From Microbispora corallina (GTDB taxonomy: Bacteria; Actinomycetota; Actinomycetes; Streptosporangiales; Streptosporangiaceae), in NCBI RefSeq assembly GCF_016863035.1, contig NZ_BOOC01000018.1:103716-167715 (forward strand): a stretch of DNA of 64,000 bases, given 5' to 3'. Shown piece by piece: positions 63,326 to 64,000 of the stretch (within the stretch, counting starts at the first letter, position 1; every line of letters starts with the position of its first letter). The position numbers were made by a program, and so were the translations under genes. The notes below the pieces were generated by a model, which was not told the DNA's origin, did no database searches, and saw nothing but the letters and a program-made list of their open reading frames with translations.

Positions 63326-64000
63326 CTACTTGACCTTGACCACGATCGTCTTGGCGGCCTTGTCGTGCAGGGTCTGCTGCAGCGGCTTGTCCCAGAGCAG
63401 CCAGAGAACGTTCACCAGGGCGAAGATACCGAGCAGCCAGCCGACGACGGGAATCCAGCGCAGCACCTGCGGGCCGTAGAGGACGCCGACGCGCTTGCCC
63501 GCCGCGTCGACCGGGAGCCCCTCGGGACCGAGCGAGCCGCCGACGGGGACGACCCTGATGCCCATCACGATCTTGCCGACCGTCTGGCCGCGCATCCGCA
63601 GCATGAGGAACTCGTAGGCGATCATCACGAGGCCGCTGATGAGCGCGATGAGCAGCGACGCGAGGAAGTAGCCGCTCGGCGCCGTCACCGCCCCCGTGGA
63701 CAGGTCGTAATTGCCCGTCGTGACGACCACCGCGGTGATCACGGCGGAGATGATGAGGAACGGGACGCCCACGATCACGCCGTCGATGATCCGGGCCACC
63801 AGGCGCTGCCACCACTCCGCGAGCGGGGCGGGCGCGCCGGGCGGGACAGGGCCGGCCGCGGCGTACGGCTGGCCGAAGCCGGGCTGGCCGTACGCGGGCT
63901 GCCCGTAGCCCTGCTGGGGCTGACCATAGCCCTGCTGGGGAGTCTGCTGGCCGTAGCCGGCCTGGCCGTACCCGGGCTGCTGGCCGTACCCCTGCTGCGG
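63326..64000 (-). CDS. RDD-family membrane protein, 5' end cut by window
   Basis: At least 224 residues; the start lies beyond the window. The visible N-terminal part is a low-complexity QQGYGQP-type repeat (Gln/Gly/Tyr/Pro), then [19 protein letters not shown], a central [20 protein letters not shown] and [20 protein letters not shown]. It shares architecture with the neighbouring RDD gene, pointing to a tandem duplication, though each has its own terminator. Confidence 0.88.
   Translation of the reverse strand, partial: PQQGYGQQPGYGQAGYGQQTPQQGYGQPQQGYGQPAYGQPGFGQPYAAAGPVPPGAPAPLAEWWQRLVARIIDGVIVGVPFLIISAVITAVVVTTGNYDLSTGAVTAPSGYFLASLLIALISGLVMIAYEFLMLRMRGQTVGKIVMGIRVVPVGGSLGPEGLPVDAAGKRVGVLYGPQVLRWIPVVGWLLGIFALVNVLWLLWDKPLQQTLHDKAAKTIVVKVK

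Overview
The window is about 70% or more GC throughout and reads as chromosomal DNA of a filamentous actinomycete. The gene content fits: Lsr2, ClpC with a possible ClgR site, a mycothiol-type DsbA-like nitroreductase, an F420-type PPOX protein, an actinobacterial RadA-DisA-MutY neighbourhood, a DivIVA-like coiled-coil protein, and many LacI/ROK/MarR/GntR regulators. Codon use and family content suggest Streptosporangiales or a relative, but that is an inference; no rRNA or tRNA gene was seen.

Left part (1-25 kb) is accessory. 1-7.1 kb is a p-aminophenylalanine (PAPA) type cluster on the minus strand: papB (aminodeoxychorismate mutase), papA (fused aminodeoxychorismate synthase), papC (aminodeoxyprephenate dehydrogenase), an AMP-forming ligase and a dedicated DAHP synthase that runs off the window, with a divergent ATP-grasp ligase. 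7.1-11.5 kb is a LacI-controlled three-gene sugar or polyol operon (Gfo/Idh/MocA oxidoreductase, DUF993 aldolase-like protein, TIM-barrel isomerase) with a perfect 14-bp operator placed just after a good promoter. 11.6-19.5 kb holds a MarR/MFS efflux pair, a secreted discoidin + beta-helix protein, a ROK repressor and a DUF2264 protein. 19.5-25 kb is a compact operon of an FAD monooxygenase, a fumarase-superfamily lyase and a nitronate monooxygenase, divergent from a LysR regulator. The FAD enzyme/lyase pair looks like the CreE/CreD pair that makes nitrous acid from aspartate. Together with the arylamine genes and the AMP-forming ligase it raises the possibility of an aryl-diazo or N-N bonded product; this is the most interesting reading of the window and it is unproven.

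Middle part (25-52 kb) is mixed metabolism, envelope and regulation: nitroreductase, PEP-mutase family enzyme, two-component system, two GT-C type membrane proteins, an isochorismatase-fold hydrolase, kynureninase, GntR regulator, DivIVA-like coiled-coil protein, gamma carbonic anhydrase, CsoR, a PP2C/STAS/MarR group, glycosyltransferase, an EtfD-like Fe-S membrane protein, and a TIM-barrel/methyltransferase/TetR operon.

Right part (52-64 kb) is core: MerR-thioredoxin pair, radA, disA, mutY, an EboE-like protein, clpC with two tandem terminators, lsr2 with a small membrane-protein gene just upstream, and two RDD-family membrane proteins, the second cut by the window end. Several genes here and in the middle part have a TANNNT box six or seven bases before the start codon and no ribosome binding site, so they are probably leaderless.
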